Shown: positions 24,900 to 37,415 of the stretch, one piece after another
How the letters are laid out: each line of letters starts with the position of its first letter
Numbering within the stretch: the first letter of the stretch is position 1
Assembly: GCA_015179025.1 (NCBI GenBank)
Contig: WHUX01000037.1
Coordinates: 62,001 to 126,000 of the forward strand
Direction of reading: 5' to 3'
Origin: Terfezia claveryi
Taxonomy: Eukaryota; Ascomycota; Pezizomycetes; Pezizales; Pezizaceae
Length of the DNA stretch: 64,000 nucleotides
Translations under genes and position numbers: made by a program
Notes under the pieces: model-generated
Database searches by the model: none
Seen by the model: the letters and a program-made list of their open reading frames with translations, nothing else
Told to the model about the DNA's origin: nothing

Positions 24900-27235
24900 A
24901 CCTCCTACAATGTCCAAAGAAAGGTCCATTCCAAAGCTAGGACCCAAGCTTGGGGCCATATCAACTTTGCGGATGGGTCATTGCGAAATGCAATAGCCAC
25001 CTAGGAAAAGAAGGAAAAATAATTTATCGGATGGAAGTAAAATTGAAGGGGCGGATTGTGGATAAAGAAAAAGGGACAAAGAAAAAAGTGCAAAAAAAGA
25101 AGCAAGCAGAGGTCAAGCAGCCAATGCCAAAGCCATCAAAGACCTCTATGAAATAAACCATAGCAAAAGCACGAGATGTGGCACGTCGGAATCCCGATCG
25201 TCACACTTCTCCTTGATCGAGGAGCGGATGCGAATCTTACTGGTGGTAAATACGAAATTAGCTTAAGAAGCGTCAACTTCGTCTGGTGATATCCGGGGAT
25301 GCTTTATGTGGTGGATATGGAGCAAGGCCGCAGACCGAAGGCCATGACGAGGACGTAGTCTCTCTGTCGATAACAGAGGCTGAATACACTAAGGGGCAAA
25401 GGATACAGCGTGGGCACAACAACTCCGATCCTGAGGACAGGCAGTAAAGGGGTATACTATTTTTCAAAAACTTCCTCCGCTGGAGGGCGCCACATCAAGC
25501 ACTGATACCATTATCCCTGGGGGGGAGGACCAACTTGTGGGCACCGCAGGGATCACCTCTCCCACCAGTTATCTTCCTAATCTGGATTGCACCGATTATC
25601 CAGAAAATGGAGGTTGCGGTGAGGAAAGCAGCAGGTCCTTGGGATATCCAGTTACCATCGTATGTGGATGATCTCCACCTGAACGTCTGCATATGGGACA
25701 GGATACACGCCAGGCTAAACATGAACTCCTTGCTGAATGAAGCAGACAAGGCTGTAAATAGAGTAGCCAAGGAGAACCATCTGCCATTGAAGGAAAGCAA
25801 GAACGAGAAGCTCGTGCTAAGGAACAAGAGGAGGCCGAAGAAGAAGGACGTCAAGTGGGTCAAATAGGTGGGAATCATCATGAATGAGAGTTTGACGTTT
25901 AAGGAACATGGAAGGCGAGGATTGAGAAGGCTAGGAGGATGCTGGGGCAGGTGAATGGGCTGGATAACTCCAATTAGGGTAAAAGCGCCAATAATTGGAG
26001 GACTGCCTACACCGGAATGATTAGAGCTGTAGCTCTGTGGGAGGCGGAGCTTGGATGGAGGGGGGCAGAGGGACTGTGAGGAGGAGTTCGAGAAACTCCA
26101 GTACCAGGCTCTAAAGAAGTGCGTGAACGAGACAGATCGAGGAGGGAGCTGGTAAGCCAGGGGTAGAATCTCCCAGAATGGCTTTGGATGCAGCTCAGGC
26201 AAGATTGGCGGAGAAGATGATGAGGGACCCTGAAGCGCTTGGGGATCTCTGGAGGGGAAATGAATCCGGGAGGAATTAGGTAGGGCTTGGGATAACTTCG
26301 GAGAACGATACAAGCAAAAGGATGGCTTCACTTCAGTCATGGCTGCCATTTTGAGCATGGCAGGGTGCCTGAAGGAGGAGGGGGATGAGAAGTTGAGCCT
26401 TGGTGAAGCTTCCCGGTCACGGATATCCCATTAGTTGACCTGGGCCTTACGAGGGATGCGAAGCCAGACCGGTGGATTAGCAAGATTGAGGAGGTGAAAG
26501 GATGCGGTGGTAGTATATACCGATGGCAGCAGCATGAATGAGGAGGGGCGAGTTGGAGGGGGTTGGTGCTCGGAGGGGGAAAAGTCGAAGGGGAGTGGGG
26601 ATTAGGCCGAATTTGTATGGTGTGGGGCGGGGAGGTGGCCGGAATTAGGAAGGCCCTGGAAAAGAACACTTTCGGATTGGAAGGTGCTTATCCTGACGGA
26701 CTCCCAAGCGGCGATAGCGGCAGTGAAGAAAGCAGGATGGAGAGGAAAGGCCAGGACGTCAGACTTAGGAAGCGCTGTCCTGGAAATCAGGGACAGGAAG
26801 GAGGCTTGGAAACAGGCAAGACGTAGCCCTGGTGTGCCCACGTGGGAAGGGATTGGCGTAAGGTGGAGTAATTGGGGGGAGATGGATGAGCGGGGGGGGT
26901 GGTTGAAGAAGGTGAAAGACGGGGGCGAGGAATTCACCGTAGATCTGGCTGCGATTTCTTCTCTAACCTAGATCTGGTATAAGTGGGGGATAGAGTGGAA
27001 GGGGGTACGATTCCTTTTGTTGTCAGGGGAGGGCCGGAACGGGGCGGAGGTTATTTTTATGACGGGGGTGAAGGGCAGCAAGTGGGCGTGGGGAGGAGGC
27101 AGGACATTTATGTAGCCCGTTGTTCCGTGGGTGTACCGAGTCTTTTAAGATGAGGGAAAGGGCCGTCTCATAGCCTTAGGCTCCACAGACGTATAGACTT
27201 CAAGAAAAAAATATATATATATATATATCTCAGCC
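24900..27235 (+). mobile_element. Degenerate LINE-type non-LTR retrotransposon (RT plus RNase H)
   Basis: Frame-broken copy on the plus strand. The reverse transcriptase core is recognisable at 25,535-25,860: APQGSPLPPVIFLIW (motif B-like) and LPSYVDDLHL with the YVDD catalytic box at 25,661-25,672. An RNase H domain begins near 26,515 (VVVYTDGSSMNEEGRVGG), with the downstream piece LILTDSQAAIAAVKKAG at about 26,690. Upstream lies Lys-rich coding-like sequence (about 25,030-25,150). Stops and frameshifts separate these pieces, so the element is dead. The (AT)n stretch and A-run at 27,207-27,229 may mark the 3' tail. Domain order fits fungal LINEs carrying RNase H; the clade cannot be fixed without alignment. 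Confidence 0.8.
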
Positions 27236-27477
27236 AACAACTCTGTCAAGAGCCCCTGACCATACAAACGGCCCCAGGACAGGAGAACCCGGCCAATATC
27301 CTAACCGACCTCACCCCAATGACCACAAGCAAGACTTGGAACCAATGCTGGTTGAAATCGGCAGACGGGCCTGGGCGATGAATGAATGGATACTCGATAA
27401 ACAAATGAGTAGGGGAGAGTTTAAGAAATGCTCTTGCCCTGATAGCTGAATATAGCCAAATATAGCAACGGGAGAGG

Positions 27478-27610
27478 CATATAAGCGCTATATTTCCACC
27501 TGTATCCCGAGGTTTCTATAGAGTAGCTCTAACTATTGCTTCGAGTCTAAGCGATCAGAACACAAACTCCCCTTTCAGAGTATACGAATTTCTCCCTTCA
27601 TTCCGACTTG
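27478..27610. repeat. Right copy of the diverged direct repeat
   Basis: Same ordered words as 24,640-24,780 (GGCATATAA, CCACCTGTATC, ATAGAG, GCGATCAGAACACAA), in the same orientation, just beyond the LINE tail. Confidence 0.6.
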
Positions 27611-27769
27611 TATTCTTACAGGGGGGTATTGGAGAGCTCTTCAGCCTATTGGGGGCAGGGGGAATTGAGGATGCCATATTGTAAGGGAAGGGGGTATTAG
27701 GTTGGGTTTATTGAGCGATGTGAGGGTAACCTTTTTCTGGAGCGTACTGCCTACCTACTAGCGCAGGTT

Positions 27770-28606
27770 AAGCAACGACAACAATGATATTGCCCACACC
27801 CGGCAGACCTCCTAAACCACTCGAAGACGTCTTGTGCGACAGTCAAAAGAAGAATCATGAGCAACTATTTCAAGAGCTGCACAATCAAGTTTCGGTTAGA
27901 ACAGTGAAACGGGCCTAACGGAAAGAAACATTAGGAAGTGGTGAGCTTTTAAAAAAGAAAGGGGGCCTTCCTAAAGCCTGAATATGCTGTGGGTCGATTA
28001 TTAGCTTGGGCCTTACAGTATCTGGGATAAAGAAACCTGGGAAGATATCATTTTTAGGGATGGATGTCAGTGGGAAAAAAAAAAAGGATCCCCGAGGAAT
28101 CTGGGTGTTTGGGGAGACCTAAATAAAATACTGTATCCATAGGCTTACTAAAGATCCAGGAGTAAAGCTTAATGGTCTGGGCTTGTATTTGGGAGCGTTC
28201 TAAGGGTCCTCTAATACCTATCATAGAGCGAGATTGATGGGTATATATCCATGGTTTTTGGAGGAGGGATTGACTGCTTGATGCATATACAGAAGTTGGG
28301 GACACTATTGGGGATTTTCATGGATTAAAGATAATGGTATTACATAGCCAGAAAGTTCAGCAGATCTGAACCCAATTGAGCACGTTTGAAAGCGTCAGAA
28401 AGAGAAGCTCTATGGGCGCTATCCTACCATTTGCCTAACCCCTGGAGGACCTGATACTGGCATGAGACGGGCGGCCCGCCGAGGCTCTGGATGAGTGTTG
28501 GGTTAAGGACATTGAAGGTTGTTTTTCTAAAAGCACGTTGGGGGCTCTACGCCTCGTACGGTGGCGGCAGTGATAGATGCGAAGGGTTGGGATACCAGAT
28601 ATTGAT
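27770..28606 (+). mobile_element. Tc1/mariner-type transposase relic
   Basis: Scattered but ordered matches to a Tc1-like DDE transposase on the plus strand: MVWACIWERSKGPL (the GW/VW block before the catalytic region) at about 28,170, ADLNPIEHV followed by an in-frame stop where W is expected (near 28,365), KEKLY, and the typical C-terminus TVAAVIDAKGWDTRY ending with a stop at 28,602-28,604. Several frameshifts and stops are present, so it is not functional. Confidence 0.75.
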
Positions 28607-29383
28607 ATTTTTAAATTTTTTTTGTATGTTTCCTATGTATCTAATCCTGTGCGTTAGTTTTAATTCATATTACCGTTGGTGGGGTGTGTAAGGATTTTGG
28701 GTATGTTACTGTGGGGAATAGTTTGGTGCTTGTGGCGCATTATAATGCTTCGAAGTATCCGCAGATGGCGCATGATGGTTTATTACATCCGGTTATGGGG
28801 GATTTCTAGAGTGTATACTGGGCCTTAAGAGGTGAATGAGTGGAAGTTGAGGATACGAAGCGACCACATTGACGCGGGGAAACAGCTCATTCAGTTCCAG
28901 AGGAAGGGAAACTGACATCATGTTTTCCTATGGTGGAACATTATAATATATAGTTACGCTAGAGGCCGAAACATTGCTGCTGCCAACTCGATAATGAATC
29001 TTTCGGGCATCTCGCCATGATCTCTAGGATGATAGTAAACTGGCCCTTTGGATGTGTCTGTACTAGTAGTGGAATGGAGGTTCGCTGGAAAGGTGGAATT
29101 CCATGCTGCATCACTTGGTCAGTTGCTATCTGTGCTTATAACACATACTGCCAGAACATAAGCTCTCGCTTCACGGCCCTGGCAGTCAGTCCATACCCAG
29201 CAAGATGCCGGGTAATTTCATCTTAGTGCAGAGAAATCAGGGTAACAATAAAATACACGAAACATGGTAGACCCCAAGCGCCTTGGAAGGCTAGACTACT
29301 TTGGAAGCAGAATCTGAGTGTGCAGCTTTAGGAGTTTTCGCGAGCAGTTAAATAACTCTTTTACTCTCAAGTACGGGTGATAA
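28607..29383. other. No gene seen
   Basis: AT-rich sequence after the Tc1 relic, without recognisable coding content. Confidence 0.5.
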
Positions 29384-29398
29384 GTGCCAACCAGACTA
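29384..29398 (-). repeat. Terminal repeat of GTCTGGTTGGCAC MITE family (single end)
   Basis: Exact GTGCCAACCAGACTA. No partner end was found within a MITE-sized distance. It lies inside an unassigned 170-codon minus-strand open frame (29,296-29,808). Confidence 0.6.
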
Positions 29399-30647
29399 GG
29401 GTGATGAGGCCCTCGCCATGAGCACAAAGCGGTATGATGTGCCTGCCACTGCCTAAACACAAGTCCAATTTCCCAAGTAATTTCCCACAAATCAAACCTA
29501 CATACTCCGTGCTGGAACTCCATTTTTTCACTTTTCAAATTTTGGTCTGTTCCACCATTATCGTGAATTCTTGCAACGGAGATCCTTTTACCAAATAAAA
29601 CTCTGACCATATGTCTGATTACCAACGCAGAATAGTAGGTGCACCTGCACACCAAATTCCATGGGATTACCAACACAAATGTAGTGTAGGATGTGGTAGC
29701 CTTGGGTATAACTTTGATGGATCCACTCAAAAAAAGCTCATACATAACTGTATCGAGGCCGGCGTCAACGACCACCGGTGCTGGCAAAACAAGATGAACC
29801 CCACTCATACTGGAAGATACCGGTGTCTATTCGCTGTGTTTCTTTGCCTTTTGCCTTATATCGGGTAATGCTCAACAACGGAGAGAAGTTGCGAATTTAC
29901 CTTTTTCCACCATTCATCCTTTTGACACTCAGGTAGTGTTAGGTAGGTTGTGGCAACAAGACTTTTAGCACCTCAGATTAAATGATATCGTTAGCTTTGG
30001 CGGAATCATAGATAAGTGCTTTTTGTTAATGTTATGATGCTTTTTAGTGTGCCGAATGGCTTCTATAGTCTGGTTAGTAACATCCTGACGATGAAACATA
30101 TGATGGGTAGTATAAGAGCATATTACACACAAAGACAAGTGAGGGATAATACTCCTTTGACTGGCTAGACTGGAACGTTGCAAATGAGGAAATTAGCCAC
30201 TCCAAGTTTGTGCCACTTATTCCAGCCCGACAGAAGATCTGCCATGTAGCTTCAACCGTGAGTTGTGGTAGTCTGGCCCTCGGGATTGTGGGGTAAGGAC
30301 CTGTGATGGAGCTCTTAGAAAAATGCAATTATAGGCCTTCATGGGCACCGTAGTTAGGGGGATGCGGCTGTGGTGACTTCTGGAAGTGTGGTGCATGCTG
30401 CCTTGATATCAGATCGATCTGGCTAATCATTCTCAGCAGTCCCCCCTAGTTCTCATAAGCTGGCTATTCTCAACAAAAAAAAAAGCTTTGCCGAACTCCC
30501 ACCACGTACTGCCGTAAGGCGGCGAATTTCATTCTTCGGTAACACTCACCAACGTTGGGACAATATAGCACGGAACATATTAGTAGTAGGGAGGGCCACC
30601 GGCATTAGATATGGGCTGGTAAGAAGAGGCGCTTTCTGTGTAAATGG
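29399..30647. other. No supported gene
   Basis: Contains most of a 170-codon minus-strand open frame starting at 29,808 (MSGVHLVLPAPVVVDAG) with no recognised domain, and a degenerate TAGTCTGGTTAGTAAC end near 30,066. Probably decayed repeat DNA. Confidence 0.4.
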
Positions 30648-30662
30648 TAGTCTGGTTGGCAC
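30648..30662 (+). repeat. Left end of GTCTGGTTGGCAC MITE family (single end)
   Basis: TAGTCTGGTTGGCAC followed by AAGCCTCTCGTAGAGAG, nearly the same inner sequence as the complete element at 48,335 (AACCTCTCGTAGAGAG). The right end was not found, so the copy is truncated. Confidence 0.65.
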
Positions 30663-31019
30663 AAGCCTCTCGTAGAGAGTTGTAAATGGCAAACTTCGAC
30701 CAGCTGTTTTAGGCGTCTACCGCTACTGCTGCTCATGAACTTTCCATTTGAGGTAGTGACTACCCAATGAAGAGTTCTGTTGCCTCAATGTGGTAAGTTT
30801 CAGGCTCGTGCCTTGGCAGAAAGACAGGTAAGTAAGCAACTTATACTTTATATTACTCGTAACCTTCTAATTATTAATACTTACGAGGTATTGGTTCTTA
30901 TACAAGAATATACCATGACGCCCTATACGTACAAATTGGTTTCTTCTAGAGGTCTAGAGGAGCATGAGAGCTACAGGACCAACAGTTTTCTCTACAACCA
31001 GTATATGGTAATCTGTTTA

Positions 31020-31145
31020 ACCTAACGCACCGCCGAAGCTCACTAATCCGGCACCTAACTGAGCTATGGTCAACTCATTACGAAACGCTTTTCGCTCTCT
31101 TTTGGACTGCTCGAGCACCGAAGGCTCCGTGTTCGAGTCCTGCAG
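31020..31145. repeat. tRNA-like Pol III box fragments, probably SINE debris
   Basis: The minus strand reads TAGCTCAGTTAGGTGCC (about 31,068-31,052), a good tRNA A box. The plus strand reads GTTCGAGTCCTGC at 31,132-31,144, a good B box. They face away from each other and the T arm does not pair, so this is not a tRNA gene. It looks like rearranged pieces of a tRNA-derived repeat. Confidence 0.4.
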
Positions 31146-32063
31146 AATCCAAAGGGATATATAGAAGAGGAGGGAGGAGGAGAGAGATAAGTGGGCAAGG
31201 AGAATTGTAGGTCAGACCCTGAGACGAGGGAAGAGGGGGTTATTGGGGACATGGATGACGATGAGGGTAATGAGCATAGGGCATCAGAGGAAACATCGAT
31301 GGCTTGGAGGTGAGAAAATTAGAACTAGACCGTTACACCGATGACAGCTCGTGGGAGTGCCAAAGAGTGCTGAGGGAACACGCCTGCATCGTGTGCCATC
31401 TTCTATCCGCAGGGCGATGGCACTTTTCGTAGCCTGGAATTATATTCTCTACCAACTAGTCTTCTCTGCACCACCATGTAACTGACGATGGTGAAGGATT
31501 CAATCAACACAAATCGGGTGAGCCCAACCCGAAACAAAATATCAGGCCATACTTATATATCGAAGAAAATTTTGCCGAAAAAGTTTCTGAAGACGAATCA
31601 GAAATATCAATAGACGATCAAGAAAGACTGTAAATCTTTTTGATACCTAGTCTGGCTGCACTGGGCACACCACAATCTCGGACAAACCTTACCAATACAG
31701 CAAACTTCCAGCTGGATGTCGGTCACCAGAAGGCGGAAAGTGCCAATATTATTGTTCCAGCAGGTTGCTGGTCTCAATGGCAAATGGAAGTACTTATACT
31801 AAGAAGGAAATACCTGCAAGAAAGGTAGTGGTAGATCATAACTAGGCTACGTACTTCATGTCACATTAATTGTAGATTCCGAGTTGCAGCTGACATGTAC
31901 ACCCAAAATACTCCACAGGAAACCTAACATAATACCCATAAATTAAGGACCCATAAGACCCTTAGTACCCTAGTGGTTGCAACAATAATCTCCTTTATGA
32001 TACCCCAAAATAATCGCTGATACCCCAAAATAGTCGCTGATATCCCAATACCTAGTATAGTCA
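31146..32063. other. No gene seen
   Basis: Repeat-like intergenic DNA. A near-tandem word (AATCGCTGATACCCCAAAAT and AGTCGCTGATATCCCAA) lies at 32,012-32,047, and a degenerate CTAGTCTGGCTGCAC end near 31,648. Confidence 0.5.
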
Positions 32064-33408
32064 TTACAGCCTTGGGCTGCCACCTTCTGATGGACTAGTG
32101 AGACGCATTGAGTCCAATTGACCCTTCAAATTCTCATTAACTTGCCTCGTCATTTCCTTCTCTGCTTCCAGTTCCTCAATACGCTTCTCCAACGCGGTAA
32201 TCCTTTCATTACTCTCTTTGAGAAGCTTTCGGCTGACATCTCGCCTATATTACCATATTGGTTAGACTTCCTCAAAATTGTGGGCTTCCGGGGATTTACC
32301 CTCGCTTGATTCCTTCTGACTGCAATGCCTGCCTACCCATTAATTCCATTAATCTGCTTTCCAGGTCCATGGAGATTCTTCCAAGCTCATTTTGGAAAGA
32401 GAAGACTTCCCGAGCCAATGTTGAAGGTGTCTGTAATCCAATGGGACCTAAGGCTCTCCGGATAGTTCCGGGGGTGTTCGGTGAAGGCAGGTGGGAGAAT
32501 TGGCTGGAGTGTCTATGGGGTGTTTCCGGGGCAAACGTGGTGCGAGAGTCGCGGTTTACACCTGCCGCAACAAGTCTCGAAATGAGGCTGTTTGCGGGTG
32601 GCTGTTGGAGCGGACGAGAAGTGAAGATATCATCCTCACCCTCGTCGAAAGCCAGATGGCTGCGATGGCCGGTCCCTGGGGTCATGGGGGCAGTTGCAAA
32701 AGACGTTGAAGCGCTTTTGAATGACGTTGACGCACTTGCAAAGGAAACCCTCCCTTTACTGGGGGTGTCTTTTGTTGTTGTTCGTCGCTCCTTTCTAGAA
32801 GACCCTGCTGCTGGGGCTTTGTCAGTGGGAGTATCTTCATCGGATGTCCCCCATAGGGAATCAGAGTATCTTGATGAGTCACTTGTTACAACTTCCACTT
32901 CGTCAAGGTCGGTTTCTTCCGCGTCCTCTTCAAATTCATCAGCTGGCCGCTTTGACGATGACCTCTCGCCTGGTAGCGATAGCGGGAGTGGCGGCCGAGC
33001 CCTGGCTAGTTGGAAAGGGTCGTAAGGGAGAGGCTTAGGAAGTGAAGGATAATTTGCTTGAGTTGTAGTAACATCCGATCCCGGGGTATCTGCACCCATC
33101 ATGGCTTTGGTTTCAGGGTCATCCTCCCAGCGAAACATATTACACACCCACTCGGGGCAGCAGAAAACTGTACAGCAGAAAAGACGGTCAGCATCTTGGT
33201 TTAGGTGCACCTGTTTCACCCCCGTTCCCTTATTTTCGGTCTCAGGGAGAAAACGAAAGGAATCTGGGGACCTAATGAATTTAGGGCAACTAACACCAAC
33301 GGCCTTTATTGGGTCCGGCTTTTTTGGTTTCCAGTCTGTTAGCGACGAGTCTATGCAGAATCTCGTCAACACTCCGTTCGGGTTATTCCATCCCTTATAC
33401 GAAATCAA
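32064..33408 (-). CDS. Hypothetical Ser/Thr-rich coiled-coil protein with GRF-like Cys segment
   Basis: Two clear exons on the minus strand, 33408-32300 and 32244-32064. The phase closes (EGIKR|GRDVSRKLLKES) and gives up to 429 aa. Around residues 80-100 the sequence FCCTVFCCPEWVCNMFRWEDD resembles the C-terminal half of a GRF zinc finger (Cys spacing followed by FRW and acidic residues), a DNA-binding module. The first half of the finger is not clear, so upstream exons may be missing and the 33,408 start is doubtful. The middle is acidic and Ser/Thr-rich (KRPADEFEEDAEETDLDEVE). The last ~50 residues form a strong coiled coil (LLKESNERITALEKRIEELE) ending PSEGGSPRL. Conserved-looking but unnamed; a chromatin or DNA role is inference. 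Confidence 0.7.
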
Positions 33409-34687
33409 AGTAGCTCAAGATGCATCGATGATTGTCGAGATTGGCCTACCTTGGGTTGCATTCGCCTGAACAAAGCTGGTTAGCATTCTGGACGACTATG
33501 AGGATTCCGAAGGAACGCACATTTCCAACCTTCCTCAGCGTCATACACACCTTTCAATCGCCTTATGCTTTTGCTAGGGGTATTGAGCCAGGGAGTAGCT
33601 TTTTTTGGTGTTGTACCGTTCATTTGCTAATAGTAGTGTACGCGTGTGGACTGTAAAGGTACCTGTTGACGTTGGACAGGCCTAGCAGACGAGTAGGGTG
33701 CTACCTATATAAATTCTACAGTGTACTCAGCTGCAGCAGGAGGGGCGGTCAAGTGGGAACATATAGTCTCTGACATGTAGGCCTCTTCAGGTGTGTTTTA
33801 TAGCCATTGGTTGGCACGTTTTCTTACGTCCCCAACATATCTGTCTGTGTGGCTGCTGTACTTACTGTACATACAATACACAAGATGTACTGGACAGCTA
33901 TTATCACGCTTCACAGTACTTATGGATTCCCGAGTTTCGAAATACGAGGCACTCAGCGCCGTCAATATCATCAATTGACTGTGGGCGGTTGGCCAGGCAA
34001 CGGCGCTGTCCCCTGCTCATAACAAAGCCAGACCGGGGTTGCTATGGCCACACCAAAGAAGTCATCGCTCTTTGCTCTTTTTCCTCTCCCACTTCTTCGC
34101 GGGAAAGACTCCACACAACACCATCGAGGGCTCGCCATATCAAACAGTACTGCAATTGTATCACATCAGAGACAATACCTATAGCTCGTGATCGAATCGA
34201 GAGCGACGCTACCACTGCATATACAGTTTTTCCGACACAAAAGCATTAGTCGAACCAACTCTAAAGTTACGGTCGTAAGATGCTCGCACAGAATATCTAG
34301 GTCTCATCTACTCTTTCTTTTTACATAGCACAGCAGTATCAAATCAGCGCTATCGCCGATCCCTACTTACATGTACCGAGACTCGACGAGTATCACCGAC
34401 AACACCAACAAACACTGACGATATTATTCAACGGATCTTCTACAACCAGGGGTGTGCCTGGCTATTGCACCAAATTGACACTGACAAGGTTGGTGTTGAA
34501 ACGAAACAGACAGCTACAGGTACTAGTAGTTAGTAAACAAAGGCGGGAAAATACAACCAGAACAACAACACACGCCGTCACCGCAACAACAATAACGACA
34601 ACAACAACGCCGGCAGACAAATACAGCTCTGGGATTAGGTATCAACAATATCGGTGGAATCCGTCAATATCTTCATAATCGCTGAAA
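33409..34687. other. Divergent intergenic region upstream of MPS1
   Basis: Between the leftward coiled-coil gene and rightward MPS1. The last ~200 bp before MPS1 are CA/AAC-rich (ACAACAACAACGCC-like at about 34,595-34,612), consistent with a 5' untranslated leader. No gene is seen, apart from possible extra 5' exons of the coiled-coil gene near 33,430-33,480. Confidence 0.5.
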
Positions 34688-37415
34688 ATGTCATCGGCAG
34701 CAGCGGGATATCAATCTCCGCTGTCCACTCTGAGTAGATCATCGAAATACCGGATACCAAGCCCCTCAGGGACAACGACGAATTCGTCTGGCGCATCGAC
34801 TAACCACTCGAGCTCTTCAATCTCATCACGCAATTCCTCACCAGCAACAAATAATGCCCCACAGGAAGATAAATCTGATGTCCTCATTTTCAATGAAGAT
34901 GATTCCGACTACGATGATGAGCCAGTTACACAAGCCCCGCAACTCAGTGCCCTCGCGAGGATGCTGCTGAGTGAATCACCCAAGTCTACAGCGAAATCGC
35001 CGGCAGTACCAACCTCCGCACCACCATCACGACTGCAGCAAGCACCATTCACCACGAAGCCGAGACAGAAGCTGAGCTGGGGGGCTACAAGTACGGAGTA
35101 TATGAAGAAAGAAGACACAGATGGAGATTCTCCACCGAAAGAAGATGGCCCAAATCCATCATACGGTAACTTTGTGACCCCAGCGCCGAGGATGTCCAGG
35201 ACGGTAAGACCGTTCACTGGATCTTCATATTACACCTCGATGATGCCTGTTGATGGGTATACTGATGCAACAATGGCTGATATTAAGGAGGTTGGTGGTG
35301 TCACTACACATGTAGTTCCGGAGAGTGCGGTACGCCCACAATTAGGCTCAGCAGCGAGGTGGAAGTCGGCTGGGAGGGGCTTCATGGGTGGGTTGGCTGG
35401 GGCACCCAGGCGAGGGGCAATCAGGAGAGAGAGCAGTGACCAGGAGGATAAGGACAGGTTAGATGAGGCGAGTCCCGAGCCATTGGAGTACGGGCGAACA
35501 TCACCAGAGGGCAGTCCACTTCAACGGGCTTCAAAGGTACAGTATGATGAAGAGAACAAACAGGATAGCGAACTCAAGGAGGTTTCACTCCCGAAATCAA
35601 GGGGATCAACACCGGAGAGTCAGCTAGCAAGTACAAGTCAGCGGAGGGAATCATGGTCATCTAGGAGGGCTACTCCCGAACAAAGCCGACCCGCCTCCCC
35701 AGGAGTTGACCCTATGGAGGTCGATTCACCACATCAATCCCCCACGCCGAAACCCTCCGAACCAAGGCCATCGTATTCGAGGTTTTCCCGGCGAGCGCCG
35801 AGTTTATCTGGCTCTGGTGGGTCCGCAACATCTTTGCGGTCCTCATCAATAAGGGACCTAGAGCCCTCGTCTGTAGCGGTACCACTGCTACAGCCATCAT
35901 CACAAGGTCAGGATAAAGAAAATAATGAACCCCCTATTTCCCGCCGCTCATCCCTCCCAGGCAAATCCATGGTTCCCCCGGCCGCAAAGACCGATGTTGA
36001 CCCTTCACCGCCGAGATCAACAACCCCGAGTAAAGCCTCCGCACCGAAGATGGCGCCGTTGGTCAGTTCTGGCGCAAGAATACTGACTCCGGAGCCACTG
36101 CAGAAGAGAGATGCACTGGCTAGTCGAGATAGGAATACACCCCACCGACCGGCGCCGCCGCCGCCGAAAATGAGTATGGTTAATACAGTCACTGCTGCTG
36201 CAGGAGCGCAGAGTTCTAGGAAGCGAGGTCAGGTGATCATAAACGGACGACAGTACAGACGGCTTGATGCGATTGGGAAGGGAGGGTCGAGTAAGGTGTA
36301 TAAAGTGATGGCGGAGAATTTCAGGGTCTTTGCTATGAAGAAGGTGACATTTAATGATGAAGAGGATGGGCAGGCGGCGATTTTGGGATATAAAGGGGAG
36401 ATAGAGTTGTTGAAGAAGTTGGAGAAAGTGGATAGGGTGATTCAGTTATTTGATTACGAGGTTAATGATGCAAAGGGGTATTTGATAATGGTGAGCAACG
36501 CAAACACCCCCACGTGGAGTTGAGTTGTTGATATTCCGTTGGGGTTAGTTAATGGAATGCGGTGAAGCCGACCTCGCAAAACTCCTCCAAACCCACTATT
36601 CCTCTGAAACCGCCCGCTTCGATATCTCATTCACGCGGCACTACTGGCGGGAAATGCTTCTCTGCGTACAAGCCGTCCACGCCCTCAACATCATCCACAG
36701 CGATCTCAAACCCGCAAATTTTCTCGTTGTCCAAGGTCGTCTAAAGCTCATTGACTTTGGAATCGCGAATGCAATCGTGGGTGATACGGTTAACGTACAT
36801 AGGGAAAGTCAGGTCGGAACGGTAAACTATATGTCCCCGGAAGCACTTACCGATGTGAATGCTACTCCTACTGGTCGAGCAGTCCAGGGGGTTGGGAGTA
36901 GCAGGTTGATGAAACTTGGAGCTCCGAGCGATGTTTGGAGTTTGGGATGTATTTTGTATCAGATGGTGTATGGTCGAGCGCCATTCTCGCATCTTACTTC
37001 GATATACCAGAAACTTGCGGCGATTCCAAACCCGCGCCATGAAATTGCGTATCCGGAGGTGGGGATTGGTGAGGCGGAAGTCCCGTGGAGTGTGATACAT
37101 ACGTTACAGGACTGTCTTGAACGGGATAAAGACGAGAGGGTGACGATTGAGGAATTGCTGGGTGATACTAATGGGTTTTTGAACCCCGAGAACAGTAGGA
37201 GGAGAAGAGGGGAGGTGGGGATTACGGAGGAGATGTTGAGACGGGTAATGGAGAATGCGGTGGAGTATACGATTAGGAGCGGGGGAGATCCTGGGAGGGA
37301 GGTGGTTAGGGGGTGGGCGAGAAGTGTGTTTTCGAAACTGGAGGTGCAGGAGGGGAGGAGGAGGCCTAGGGGGGAGAGGAGTACGAGTGGAGGGGGAGGT
37401 GGGAGAAAGTCTTAG
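34688..37415 (+). CDS. MPS1: Monopolar spindle 1 family protein kinase
   Basis: Two exons, 34688-36490 and 36549-37415, joined through a 58-bp intron (GTGAGC...GTTAG); 889 aa. Mps1 is the dual-specificity kinase that recruits spindle-checkpoint proteins to unattached kinetochores and, in yeasts, helps duplicate spindle poles. The first ~515 residues are low-complexity and Ser/Pro-rich with many SP/TP sites. The kinase domain starts near residue 515: IINGRQYRRLDAIGKGGSSK (glycine loop), FAMKKVTF (ATP lysine), LIM|LMECGEADLAKLL across the intron (hinge), IIHSDLKPANFLV (HSD in place of HRD, typical of Mps1), LIDFGIANAI (DFG), VGTVNYMSPEAL and SDVWSLGCILYQMVYG. The C-terminus is basic and glycine-rich. 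Confidence 0.95.

Noticed and set aside
29296..29808. A 170-codon minus-strand open frame starting MSGVHLVLPAPVV
   Set aside because: No family resemblance, no introns or neighbours to support it, and it contains a MITE terminal repeat inside the reading frame. Treated as chance or decayed sequence.
31060..31150. A tRNA gene
   Set aside because: A and B boxes are on opposite strands and the T stem does not pair.
32258..33025. A 255-codon plus-strand open frame
   Set aside because: Antisense shadow of the coiled-coil gene, whose two exons join in phase on the minus strand.
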